A stretch of 64,000 bases of DNA from Timonella sp031979385. GTDB lineage: Bacteria; Actinomycetota; Actinomycetes; Actinomycetales; Cellulomonadaceae. Every line of letters starts with the position of its first letter. The first letter of the stretch is position 1. The notes under the pieces were generated by a model. That model made no database searches, was not told the origin of the DNA, and was given only the letters and a program-made list of their open reading frames with translations. Positions 16,714 through 24,880 of the stretch are shown piece after piece. The position numbers were made by a program, and so were the translations under genes. The stretch is from positions 1-64,000 of the forward strand of contig DALZEF010000004.1 in assembly GCA_031979385.1 (NCBI GenBank). The letters run 5' to 3'.

Positions 16714-17145
16714 CTATTCATCTCGCAGTGTAACGGACGTACCGGGCAAGATGCCCTCGAGGGAACCAGCGGGAACTTCCAAGAGCGCATCAGCAAGGTC
16801 TGGCGAGGACCATTTAGGGCATTGGCCTTGATCGGCCAGGAGACACGGAGGGAGAGTGTCGACTGAGAGAACCTGGTTGTTGACGATCCAGGCAATATCA
16901 ATCGAGGTTTTCATTCCCGCCATCCACACCTGATGCTGTTTCCGTTCCGCAAATGGGAACAGCATTCCGGTACCCTCGGGCAATTCCTCGCGGCCGCTGA
17001 GTCCGCCACGTTGGCTTTGTGTTGTGTCAGCAATCTCCACTTCAAACGAGAGGGCGCCAACCTCGACGGTTGCAGTGGACGACACGGCACATCCCTCCAG
17101 GAGCACTATTCCTGCAGCAACCATGACTGCTCTATGCACTCTCAC
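16714..17145 (-). CDS. DUF192 lipoprotein
   Basis: 143 aa. The N-terminal lipobox is LLEGC (Cys at residue ~19). The rest is a DUF192 domain: VGALSFEVEIADTTQSQRGGLSGREELPEGTGMLFPF, then WMAGMKTSIDIAWI and the VDTLPPC...LEVPAGSLE close. This family is membrane-associated and of unknown function. The start is uncertain (GTG at 17145, with other starts downstream). It lies 58 bases upstream of the short antitoxin on the same strand and may share its transcript. Confidence 0.8.
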   Translation of the reverse strand: MRVHRAVMVAAGIVLLEGCAVSSTATVEVGALSFEVEIADTTQSQRGGLSGREELPEGTGMLFPFAERKQHQVWMAGMKTSIDIAWIVNNQVLSVDTLPPCLLADQGQCPKWSSPDLADALLEVPAGSLEGILPGTSVTLRDE

Positions 17146-17310
17146 AGGTCTATTTATTCATAGGTTGTCCATACCGTAAATCGCACGGTGTGATTCTAGG
17201 GGACGAGCTCTCAGGACTGTATTGGCCACCAGTGCTTGATCTTGTGCACCTCGTAATGCTGCTTCGCCGTCTACCCGTTGACGGCATGCGATTGTGGCGG
17301 GATACCGAAA

Positions 17311-17352
17311 AGCCCGCTTCTCGTCACCCAACTGGGGTGCAGAGGAGCGGGC
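17311..17352 (-). terminator. Hairpin downstream of the SIP fragment
   Basis: The arms agcccgcttct (17311-17321) and agaggagcgggc (17341-17352) can pair with one mismatch across a 19-base loop. The hairpin follows the stop of the siderophore-interacting-protein fragment on the minus strand. No long T-run follows, so its strength is unclear. The remaining bases up to 17145 show nothing else I can support. Confidence 0.4.
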
Positions 17353-17388
17353 CGATGAACTCGACGCGACAGTTCGTCGGCAATCCAA

Positions 17389-17650
17389 CTACATGTCGAT
17401 CGCCAGATCGTCGATGTCCTCCATCGACTTGCCCTCGGAAATCAGGGCCAAGTAATTGGCCTTGCGGTGGAAATCGATCTCCGTGTTACTCATGCCCTTC
17501 TTCCAGTAACCGAACACAGCCACATCGTCTTTGGCCAATCCGACCGTCTGACGGAAATGGCGGCGAATCGTCCGCATCTCATCGCGTTCGCCAGCCGCCC
17601 ACACCACGTGACCTTCCGGTTTCTCCAGTGCGACCGCAGTCGAGCCACGG
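17389..17650 (-). pseudogene. Siderophore-interacting protein, C-terminal fragment
   Basis: About 85 residues read ALEKPEGHVVWAAGER, then EMRTIRRHFRQTVGL and DVAVFGYWKKGMSNTEIDFH. This is the C-terminal NAD(P)H-binding end of ViuB/SIP ferric-siderophore reductases. The N-terminal two thirds (FAD-binding) is missing. Upstream, the frame runs into sequence that belongs, in another frame, to a flavoprotein oxidoreductase, so two iron-linked genes have been joined by a deletion near 17650. No complete product is expected. Confidence 0.75.
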
Positions 17651-18209
17651 TTGCAGCATCCAGGTCTCCGAGGGCTGCGGGGAACAACGTTATGCGCTCA
17701 GTCCACTGCCGTACCAACTGGGCTTGATGGAGCGATGCGGGCGAGGTGCCGAGAACCCCGAGCCGCTGATCCCTGACCTCCCAGCCGTGGCAGTACAGGC
17801 AATGCAGGACTCTGGTTCCCCACCGCTCCACTAGACCCGGGATGTCGGGAAGTCGGTCGGTGATCCCAGTCGCAATGATAAGGCTCCGGGCTTCGTGCAC
17901 CGTGCGATCAGTGAGGGCGATACGCAGTACACGTTCGGCCTCATCCACAGAGTCGACCAATCCATTGCGGAACTGCACGCCGTAGGACGCGACCTCCTCA
18001 CGGCCGTTCTCGACGAAAACCTCTGGCCGGGTTCCCTCGTTTCCAGGTGCGCCGTGCATGTGTGCCGCAAACCGGTTGCGTGGGCTTCCGGAGTCGATCA
18101 CCAGGACCCGGCGTCAGGCGCGACCTAGCATCAGTGCAGCCGAGAGTCCTGCTGCCCCTGAGCCCACGATGATGGTGTCCCAGAATGATGTAGTTTTCTT
18201 GTTGTTCAT
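17651..18209 (-). pseudogene. Thioredoxin-reductase-like flavoprotein, interrupted and truncated
   Basis: From the ATG at 18209 the frame reads TIIVGSGAAGLSAALMLGRA, then a TGA near 18117, then RRVLVIDSGSPRNRFAAHMHG in the same frame. A little before the fusion point it carries CLYCHGWEVRD, the CxxC region of the NAD(P)/FAD-dependent oxidoreductases of this class. The GxGxxG FAD site is intact, but the nonsense codon splits it from the rest and the C-terminus is replaced by the SIP fragment. Readthrough would still give a truncated enzyme. Confidence 0.8.
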
Positions 18210-18223
18210 GAGAATTATTCTCA
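18209..18223. promoter_or_regulatory. Fur-family (Fur/Zur-type) operator
   Basis: TGAGAATTATTCTCA is a perfect 7-1-7 inverted repeat fitting the TGAnAATnATTnTCA pattern used by Fur, Zur and PerR proteins. It abuts the start codon of the decayed flavoprotein gene, so the site outlived the gene. With the siderophore-interacting-protein fragment downstream, an iron-controlled operon is the simplest origin. The metal actually sensed cannot be told from the site alone. Confidence 0.65.
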
Positions 18224-18295
18224 AATGAGGGATGTTGGAATGGCAAGAAATTTTGCCGAAATGGGAAATAACTATTCTCGGGCGTGACGCACGTT

Positions 18296-18333
18296 AAAAA
18301 CGAGGATTCCCACTAACGGGAATCCTCGTTTTT
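18296..18333. terminator. Second copy of the rRNA-type terminator hairpin
   Basis: A perfect 16-base stem (18296-18311 against 18318-18333) has a 6-base loop. Its right arm and the following gtttc match the hairpin behind the 5S gene at 57-95 closely. It lies between a minus-strand pseudogene start and a plus-strand P450 gene, where no terminator is needed. It is therefore probably a relict of the rRNA operon end displaced by the 18-kb insertion. Confidence 0.7.
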
Positions 18334-18359
18334 GTTTCCCCAAAATATGTGCCAAAGAA

Positions 18360-18445
18360 GTCCTGGCCCTTGGCCAAAAGTCCTGTACGTAATGCACGCC
18401 ACAGTATTAAGGCATGCAAGTGCTGGGCTGTATGTCTAAAGTCCC
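18360..18445 (+). promoter_or_regulatory. DosR/DevR-like boxes upstream of the P450 gene
   Basis: GGCCAAAAGTCC at 18372-18383 (minus strand GGACTTTTGGCC), preceded by AAGTCCTGGCC, and GTCTAAAGTCCC at 18434-18445 (minus strand GGGACTTTAGAC) resemble half sites of the DosR/DevR consensus built on GGGACTWWAGTCCC. They lie about 90-160 bases upstream of the P450 start. A dormancy or redox control of that gene is inferred from motif likeness only. Confidence 0.42.
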
Positions 18446-18533
18446 TCCGGTTAGGTCTGAAACGTGTCTAGGATGAAAGGAAAGGCGGCACAACTGAACG
18501 ATCAACCGTTCTTTCCGGGAGGGACATTTAACC

Positions 18534-19655
18534 GTGATGAGCAGCCCAAGCGGTCCGCGACCTCAACACCAAGCAGTTCGTCTCACCGCTCACGCGGATG
18601 TTGTCGCAGCCGCAACAGATCCGTGCAGTTTCTCAAGCGCCACTTCACGCCACTTGCACGTACCCAACACGATGGATGGGCAGGAGCATGCTGTGTTCCG
18701 CGCAATCGTGGACTCGTATATGACCGATGCCAAAGTGGCCGACCTGGAACCGATGTTTGGCCAGGTGGCAGAGAATATCGTCGCCAATCTGCCACGTAAT
18801 CGGCCTGTCGACGCGATGGGTGACCTCGGCGCACCGTTTGCGGTGCGTGCTCAATGTCTGTGGCTCGGCTGGCCGCTTGATCTGGAAGATGAACTGTTGG
18901 GATGGATGGCCGATAACCATGCTGCTACCCGCGCCCAGATTCCCCAGCAAAACGCCGAAGTTGCGGCTGCATTCGATGCGATTGTGCGACGGCAGGTTGA
19001 AGCCCGTGAGGCTGCGCGGGCAGCCGACCCCGGACGAGAACCACAAGACGTTACTGAACAGTTACTGCTGGAACAGGTGCATGACAGGCCGCTAAGCACG
19101 CCTGAGATTGTATCGATGCTGCGGAACTGGACGGCGGGCGACTTGAGTTCGCTTTCCCAGTGCGTTGGAGTGGTGGTCCGCCGACTCGCGGACGAGCCGC
19201 GACTTCAAGCTCGGGTGCGCGCGCTGGTTGCTGGGTTAGATGCGTATTCAACGCATCGCGCAGAACTAGACGCAATTATCGACGAGTGCCTGCGCATCGA
19301 AGACCCCTTCGTGTCGAATCGTCGGGTTGCAACCTGCCCCGTGACCTTGCCGAGTGGGACGACAGTCCAAGCGGACACTCCCATCGTGTTGGACTGGGCT
19401 CAAGCAAACCGTGACCCGGCGGTGTTTGGTAACCCGGATGAGTTCAACCCTGAGGGGAACCGTGCCCGCAATGTCGTGTACGGAGCGGGGCCGCATGTAT
19501 GCCCAGGTCGAGGCCTGTCCACGGCTGAGCTGCGCGCCGTGATCGTCGCGCTCATGCGCGGCACAAACAATCTGTTGCCTGACCCGAAGAGTCGGCCAGT
19601 TCCAGAGGAACTGCCGCTGGCTGGCTGGTCGAGTGTGCCTGTCGTCCTTGTTTGA
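18534..19655 (+). CDS. Cytochrome P450
   Basis: 373 aa, slightly short for a bacterial class I P450 (about 400). The heme loop is VYGAGPHVCPGRGLS, with the Cys ligand near residue 323, and the K-helix has ECLR. The I-helix reads WTAGDLSSLSQ, so the usual acid-Thr pair of the oxygen-activating (A/G)GxD/ET motif is D-x-S-S. Such changes occur in P450s with unusual or peroxygenase-type chemistry. A GGGAGGG site precedes the GTG; an ATG follows directly. No ferredoxin or reductase gene is adjacent, so redox partners must be elsewhere. The substrate is unknown. Confidence 0.88.
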   Translation: MMSSPSGPRPQHQAVRLTAHADVVAAATDPCSFSSATSRHLHVPNTMDGQEHAVFRAIVDSYMTDAKVADLEPMFGQVAENIVANLPRNRPVDAMGDLGAPFAVRAQCLWLGWPLDLEDELLGWMADNHAATRAQIPQQNAEVAAAFDAIVRRQVEAREAARAADPGREPQDVTEQLLLEQVHDRPLSTPEIVSMLRNWTAGDLSSLSQCVGVVVRRLADEPRLQARVRALVAGLDAYSTHRAELDAIIDECLRIEDPFVSNRRVATCPVTLPSGTTVQADTPIVLDWAQANRDPAVFGNPDEFNPEGNRARNVVYGAGPHVCPGRGLSTAELRAVIVALMRGTNNLLPDPKSRPVPEELPLAGWSSVPVVLV

Positions 19656-19838
19656 AATCTGGTTTTTGGTGCGATTTCGGGTTCCTATTTCCGACGAGTC
19701 GTAACGTCAGGTTTTCATCCTGCGCTCCAGCGAAAGCGGTCATGCACATCCTCTGAGGGACTGACTGGACTAGGCGCGCTGACCTTCCCGGCGGTAGGGG
19801 TCCTGGGGATCGGGAGTGTGCGCGTTTAATCTTGGTAG

Positions 19839-20441
19839 ATGCCTAACGCGAATACCGGAGCCACACCAGACGAGCCATTACTGATCGAGGACGCCGCGGC
19901 GTGGCGCGCTTGGCTTGACGCCAACGAGCACGAGTCGGACGGGGTGTGGCTGTTGCTTGCGAAGAAGGGCACGGTCACGCCGACATCGCTGACCTATGAC
20001 CAGGCGTTGCGCGCGGCGCTGTGCAGCGGGTGGATTGATGGGCAGAAGCGATCCCACGATGCTGCAATGTTCATGCAGCGCTTCACACCGCGTCGTGCAC
20101 GTTCTATGTGGTCGCAGCGCAATGTTGGAATCGTGGCGGAGCTGATCGAGGCAGGTTTGATGCGCCCTCGCGGGCACGCTGAGATTGAGCGCGCACAGGA
20201 GGACGGTCGTTGGGAGCGCGCTTACGCTGGTTCGGCAACGGCCGAGATTCCCGACGATTTGGTTGCCGCGCTAGAAAAGTCACCACACGCTCAAGCCCGG
20301 TTTGGTGCGCTGTCTGCTGCTGAACGCTACTCCGTGCTGTTCCCGCTGATGACCGCTACCCCGCAACAGCGGGCTGGGCGTGTTACCAAGGCAGTGCAGA
20401 AACTCGAGGATGAGCAGCGCCGTTTGGGCGGCGCCGAGTAG
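19839..20441 (+). CDS. YdeI/OmpD-associated family protein
   Basis: 200 aa. The segments AWRAWLDANEHESDGVWLLLAKKG, LTYDQALRAALCSGWIDGQKRSHD and FTPRRARSMWSQRNVGIVAELIEAGLM are the family's conserved core; the C-terminal helices contain LVAALEKSPHAQARFGALSAAERYSVLF. Members are small cytosolic proteins linked to bacteriocin or peptide tolerance in some annotations, without a known mechanism. The gene stands alone. The 183 bases before it hold no feature I can support beyond a presumed promoter. Confidence 0.85.
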   Translation: MPNANTGATPDEPLLIEDAAAWRAWLDANEHESDGVWLLLAKKGTVTPTSLTYDQALRAALCSGWIDGQKRSHDAAMFMQRFTPRRARSMWSQRNVGIVAELIEAGLMRPRGHAEIERAQEDGRWERAYAGSATAEIPDDLVAALEKSPHAQARFGALSAAERYSVLFPLMTATPQQRAGRVTKAVQKLEDEQRRLGGAE

Positions 20442-20626
20442 CTGTACGTTTCTGCCAAGTCCATCGCTAGAAACTAACCTCTTTGGGCCTAGCCACTTTT
20501 TGAAGTTTCAAAGTGCTGAGCGGCTAGTGGTGTTCAGGATGACCAGTTCTTTTATCGACGTGGGTCGGTTATCCCGGGTCCTGCATCTAGATATCTGAAC
20601 ATAGTAAATTTTGCTATATTGACTCC

Positions 20627-21145
20627 ATGAGCGGACGAAGTGAGTTATTGCGGGAAACGATGCTTTTGACGGATACAACTCAGATGGTGCTATCGCGTAT
20701 GAGCGGTATCCATCAGCCAAGTATTAGTCAGTTTCTTTCTGGCAAAGTGGAGATGAGCGACAGTCAACTCGATCGCCTACTTCAGTGCATGGGATTTCGT
20801 TTGGACGTTGTTCGCAGGGCCAGTGCCCCCGAACTGACCCGTTCGGAAGAGCGATCGTGGAAACTTCATCGTGCGATAGCGCCTGTTCTGTCACGAGAGA
20901 GTTTGCGCGATTGGACGCCTATCATCAACCGGAACCTTGAGAGATTACGCAACGGTGTGACGGGGCAGCCTCACGAGAGAAATCTCGACAACTGGGCAGT
21001 TTTGATTAACGAGAATGATCTCAGCGGCATCAAACGCGTGTTGACAGGGCTGGACCGTGCCTCGATTGAGATGCGAGAGGTATCTCCTATGAGCGGAATT
21101 TTGACGCATGAAGAGAGACTTCGAGCCCTCGGGTTGGCTGCATAA
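20627..21145 (+). CDS. HTH antitoxin of a nucleotidyltransferase toxin-antitoxin pair
   Basis: 172 aa. Its XRE-like helix-turn-helix near residues 15-50 reads TQMVLSRMSGIHQPSISQFLSGKVEMSDSQLDRLLQCMGF. A second helical domain follows, as in antitoxins paired with DUF6036-type nucleotidyltransferases. The stop overlaps the next ATG (TAATG). A short repeat ATAG-N9-CTAT with the promoter-like AT-rich tract at 20600-20625 could be its operator. Confidence 0.72.
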   Translation: MSGRSELLRETMLLTDTTQMVLSRMSGIHQPSISQFLSGKVEMSDSQLDRLLQCMGFRLDVVRRASAPELTRSEERSWKLHRAIAPVLSRESLRDWTPIINRNLERLRNGVTGQPHERNLDNWAVLINENDLSGIKRVLTGLDRASIEMREVSPMSGILTHEERLRALGLAA

Positions 21146-21412
21146 TGCGGCGTGATCAGTTAGAACATGCGATCCGAACCGCTTGCCAGATTATCGGTCG
21201 GCCGGAAGTCATCGTTGTTGGTTCCCAAGCGATTCTTGGCACCTATAGTGAGGGTGATTTGCCTGTTAGCGCCACAATGTCGATGGAGATTGATATTCTC
21301 CCTATTGCCGATAATGAAGATGAGATCACCCGGCTCGCTGACCTAGTAGAAGGTGTCGCAGGCCAATTCTCTCCTTTTGAGGAGATGCATGGCTTCAGTA
21401 TTGATGGTGAGG
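21145..21412 (+). pseudogene. DUF6036-like nucleotidyltransferase toxin, 3'-truncated
   Basis: About 89 family-like residues are present: RPEVIVVGSQAILGTY carries the GSQA nucleotide-binding turn, and MSMEIDILPI holds the acidic pair expected of the metal site. After MHGFSIDG the frame turns into Gly/Arg/Pro-rich nonsense and runs antisense through the 3' end of the ECF T gene until 21600. The C-terminal half normal for the family is missing, so the toxin is probably inactive. The breakpoint near 21412 is an estimate. Confidence 0.7.
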
Positions 21413-21451
21413 CGGGGGGCTCTGGAAACGGTGCGCCAGGGGTGCGGGTAC

Positions 21452-22276
21452 TTAGCGGTAGACCGGCCACATCTGGCCAGCGTAAAACGCCAGGGCAACC
21501 GCCGCCACGCTCACAAGCAATACCGTGGCATCAAGTGGTGAGTACTGCAGCTTACGCAGTCGAAGCTCACGTGAACCAGTTTCCGACCCGACGTTGGTGA
21601 AGCCACGGGTCTCAAGTGCCTCAACGGTAGTGCGCACAGACTTAGCCGTATTCAAGAAGATCGGATAAAACGACCACACACTCATCTGCGCTAGCTGCAT
21701 ACCGCTGCGCCACTTAAGCACACCAGGCTGCGCCGGAGGAGCTAGGCGTAGTCGATAGTTCTCAAACACACCGCTGAACTCCTCAATGAGGATTGGGAGC
21801 ATCCGGTAACCGTAACTCACACCAAAAGCGAGCATCTGTGGAGCACGGAAAGCAAGCAGCGCATCCGATAGTTTCTCAGGATCAAGGGAAACGAACGCCG
21901 CCATACTGGCCAGCGCCACCACACCGAGTTTCAAGTTAAGGACCGCAAGAGCAATAAAGGTGTCCGTGTTACCACCGAACAACCAGGCAGCCAACCCAAG
22001 ATAGACCACCTCAAGGCCTGTTCCGAGTATAAAGAGCCCCAGAATCAGTGGCCCAACCCGGGCGAGCACGATGGAGATGACCTGCACGATGAACAGCGCA
22101 GCGAGCACAGTGACGTTGTGGGTGAACCACGGGACGATCGCCATGATGAGGTACCAGACAATAACTGCCCGGGGATCCATGCGTGAAAACACTCCGCCAC
22201 GGGTGGCGTATGCGGTGCGAATCAGCTCAAGTTTGATCCATTCCACCGACAACACGTCATGATGTGTGCGTGCCAT
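21452..22276 (-). CDS. ecfT: ECF transporter transmembrane subunit (T component)
   Basis: 274 aa with five to six membrane helices. DPRAVIVWYLIMAIVPWFTHN and the C-terminal coupling motifs around YRLRLAPPAQPG and TVEALETRGFT (the ARG-type signature, here TRG) are those of EcfT/CbiQ. It couples ATP hydrolysis in the A subunits to the toppling of the S subunit. The start abuts the ATPase gene stop directly. The operon runs HAD, S, A-A, T. Confidence 0.88.
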   Translation of the reverse strand: MARTHHDVLSVEWIKLELIRTAYATRGGVFSRMDPRAVIVWYLIMAIVPWFTHNVTVLAALFIVQVISIVLARVGPLILGLFILGTGLEVVYLGLAAWLFGGNTDTFIALAVLNLKLGVVALASMAAFVSLDPEKLSDALLAFRAPQMLAFGVSYGYRMLPILIEEFSGVFENYRLRLAPPAQPGVLKWRSGMQLAQMSVWSFYPIFLNTAKSVRTTVEALETRGFTNVGSETGSRELRLRKLQYSPLDATVLLVSVAAVALAFYAGQMWPVYR

Positions 22277-23980
22277 TTAGAGTCGCTCCAAACATTTAAC
22301 TTCATGTGCAGCCTGCACAAACTCGGTGATGTTTAGGGGGATTGGGCTCATGCCGAGCTCAACGCCAACCTGTGTGATCTGTGGTGGACGTAGCCCCACC
22401 TTGTCGCACAATGCAGTGTTAGCGAACAGTTCTCGCGGGGTCACATCGGCAAGGATTTTGCCTTGGTCGAGCACGAGAACCCGTGACGCCCATTCAGCAA
22501 CGAGTTGCATGTCGTGGGTTGCTACGACCGTGCAGTTGATCGTGTCAGACAGTTCAGCCAGCATTGTGGTGACGTCCTCGCGGCTGCGCACGTCGAGGCT
22601 GGATGTGGGCTCGTCGAGAAGGATCAGGCTGGGAAGCATCGCAAGCCCGATAGCCAAAGATGCACGGCGTTGCTGCCCACCAGAAAGCATTCGGCCGTCC
22701 TGGTCGGCGAACTCGGTGAGGTTGACGCGTTCCAGTAGCCGCGTCACCAGTTCTTCCGCGTTCGGGAGTTTGCGTGTGGTGGGAGCCAAAGCAACGTCTG
22801 CATACACTGAATGCTTCAGGAAGACTCGGTGCGGATGCTGAGGCAAGTATGCGACAGTTTCGGCCATGCGACGGGCCGACACCTTCCGGGTGTTGCGCTC
22901 ATCAACTTCAACGTTTCCTTCACGGGGGACCGTGATACCCGCGAGAAGTTTCAGCAACGTTGACTTTCCAGCGCCGTTTCCGCCCACAAGCGCAACCCGT
23001 TCCCCGTGATACAGCGTGAGGTCAAGATCGGACAGGACCGGAGTGATCTGGCCGGTCACAGACTTGTATCCGTGCGAGACGCCACGCACTTGCGCAATGG
23101 TTTGGGTTGAAACCTCAACGGGTTCGGGATCAATAACCGGACGGAAATCCAGGTTGTGCTGCCGCAAAAGTTGCGCGGCTTCCAACGGGAACCGCGGTGC
23201 AGCGTGAATGCCGAGCTCTTGGACTGCAGCCACAGTTTGTGGCGCGGGGATACCGTGTTGGGCGAGTTCGTTGGCGCGAAGCAACGCCTCCTCAACTGGC
23301 AAATGCCAGACGGGCGCACCGTGAGCCATCAACACTACGGAAGACGCATACCGGGCAATGAACTCGGCGTGGTGTTCAATCGTGATGACCGTAATGCCAT
23401 GCACCTGGTTGAGTTCGCTGAGCCGATCGTAAATGTCCTCGGCGCGCGCTGGATCGAGTTCGGCAACCGGTTCATCAACCACAATGACATCGGGTTGCAA
23501 CGCGAGAACCCCAGCCAGCGCGGTCAAGTGTGACTGGCCTCCAGAAAGCTGCCACACAAACCGGTCAGCTAACTCGCTGATCCGCACCATGCGCAGGGCA
23601 TCAGATGTGCGTTCTGCGAAGTCTTCGAGGCCATAGTTGATCGGCCCAAACGAAACCTCATCGGTAACCGTGGGGCGTACCAACTGGTTCTGGAAGTCCT
23701 GGTACACGTAACCAACACTGCGCGACAGCTCTGCAACACTGGACGTGAACGTGTCGACACCGTTGACGTGGACGGAGCCAGCAAACTCGCCCGACCAGTA
23801 GTGCGGAATGAGACCGTTGAAGGTTTTGCAGAGGGTAGTTTTTGCGGCACCATTGGAACCAACAATCGCTACGAAATCTCCCCGGTTGATGGTCAGGTTC
23901 ACGTTGCGCAGAGTGTCTTGGGTTGCCCCAGGATACCGAAACGATAGATTCTTAATCGTGATAATCGGGTCGGCGGTCAT
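22277..23980 (-). CDS. ECF transporter double ATPase (two fused A domains)
   Basis: 567 aa with two complete ABC ATPase domains. The first has Walker A GSNGAAKTTL and signature LSGGQ followed by SHLTALAGVLALQPDVIVVDEP. The second has Walker A GGNGAGKSTL, signature LSGGQQRR and LILLDEPTSSLD. In the first Walker A the usual GxGKT/S is GAAKT (Gly to Ala), and the residue after LSGGQ is Ser, so the first site is somewhat degenerate. A GTGA/ATGA-type overlap joins it to the S gene. Confidence 0.9.
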   Translation of the reverse strand: MTADPIITIKNLSFRYPGATQDTLRNVNLTINRGDFVAIVGSNGAAKTTLCKTFNGLIPHYWSGEFAGSVHVNGVDTFTSSVAELSRSVGYVYQDFQNQLVRPTVTDEVSFGPINYGLEDFAERTSDALRMVRISELADRFVWQLSGGQSHLTALAGVLALQPDVIVVDEPVAELDPARAEDIYDRLSELNQVHGITVITIEHHAEFIARYASSVVLMAHGAPVWHLPVEEALLRANELAQHGIPAPQTVAAVQELGIHAAPRFPLEAAQLLRQHNLDFRPVIDPEPVEVSTQTIAQVRGVSHGYKSVTGQITPVLSDLDLTLYHGERVALVGGNGAGKSTLLKLLAGITVPREGNVEVDERNTRKVSARRMAETVAYLPQHPHRVFLKHSVYADVALAPTTRKLPNAEELVTRLLERVNLTEFADQDGRMLSGGQQRRASLAIGLAMLPSLILLDEPTSSLDVRSREDVTTMLAELSDTINCTVVATHDMQLVAEWASRVLVLDQGKILADVTPRELFANTALCDKVGLRPPQITQVGVELGMSPIPLNITEFVQAAHEVKCLERL

Positions 23981-24879
23981 TGAACTTTTTGTCCCTGCTC
24001 CTTACGGTATGCGGAAAACAGTGCGATCGATATCCCCAACAAAACTACAATCGCCGCGACGCTCACCCACAGGAATCCAGTGCCATACTCGTCGAGAAGT
24101 TCGCTCTCAATGACACCGACGTTGAGGTCCCACGCTTCAAGGAACGCGAAGAACGCCGACGCGATAGCGAGCAGCACAGCTGCGACCACAAACCAGCCAG
24201 CACGCGGCGCCGACCCTGGGATGGATTCGCCTGGCACGCGAGGGCGCAAGCCGAGCAGCGGCTCAATGCGACCGTACAACGCTGGGATCAGCCACATCGC
24301 TGGAATTGCACCGAACAAGATACCGCTGATGATGATGTCCACACCCAAACCGATACCTTCGATAGCCAAGATTGACTCGGGCAGACCCTCAACGAACTCG
24401 GCCTCTTCCAAACCAATCCACACCTTGGAAAGATCCACCACAGCGGACAGTACCTTGTCAATGACAACCACGGTGAGGGCACCCAGCCAGATGCGCGGCT
24501 TGCTCAGCGGGTTACGGATGAGCGTGCCCGCAATGTAGAGGGCTAGGAACATCTGGATGAAACCTTCAACTTCAGAAAGCCCAGAGAAGTCACCCATGAG
24601 CAGGTCCGTGAAGATGATCTCGCCAAGTGGCGCACCCAATGCCGCCCAAAACGGGCTGAAAAGGGCAACCATGGTCAACGGCACAAACACGAAGTAGCTT
24701 ACCGACACCTCGATGGGGCCGATGTTGACGTCAGGGATGATCTCCAAGATGATGTTTGACAGACCAAACAGTGACATCGATAGAACAAAAATCATGAGCT
24801 TTTGTGGAGTGGTGAGCTCGGCGTGAGAACCGGAACCGCGTAAATCTCCGGCACGCTGGTAGGTATCAGTCATGGACAT
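23977..24879 (-). CDS. ECF transporter substrate-binding S component, substrate unknown
   Basis: 300 aa. About six N-terminal helices show the S-component pattern (LFGLSNIILEIIPDVNIGPIEVSVS; PFWAALGAPLGEIIFTDLL), followed by one or two extra helices and a basic tail. This is longer than classical S components (~180-200 aa). The ATG at 24879 has GGAG at 7 bases; the frame is open further upstream inside the HAD gene. Its partner genes and LacI control suggest a sugar- or nucleoside-like ligand rather than a vitamin, which is inference. Confidence 0.75.
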   Translation of the reverse strand: MSMTDTYQRAGDLRGSGSHAELTTPQKLMIFVLSMSLFGLSNIILEIIPDVNIGPIEVSVSYFVFVPLTMVALFSPFWAALGAPLGEIIFTDLLMGDFSGLSEVEGFIQMFLALYIAGTLIRNPLSKPRIWLGALTVVVIDKVLSAVVDLSKVWIGLEEAEFVEGLPESILAIEGIGLGVDIIISGILFGAIPAMWLIPALYGRIEPLLGLRPRVPGESIPGSAPRAGWFVVAAVLLAIASAFFAFLEAWDLNVGVIESELLDEYGTGFLWVSVAAIVVLLGISIALFSAYRKEQGQKVQ

Positions 24880-24880
24880 G

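Noticed and set aside
16656..16901. Longer version of the short zeta antitoxin
   Set aside because: The extension lies inside the DUF192 gene in another frame. The ATG at 16655 has the same leader and ribosome site as the HTH gene.
17190..17834. A 214-aa plus-strand frame
   Set aside because: It is opposite the recognisable SIP and flavoprotein remnants and has a Pro/Arg/Ser-rich, non-protein-like composition.
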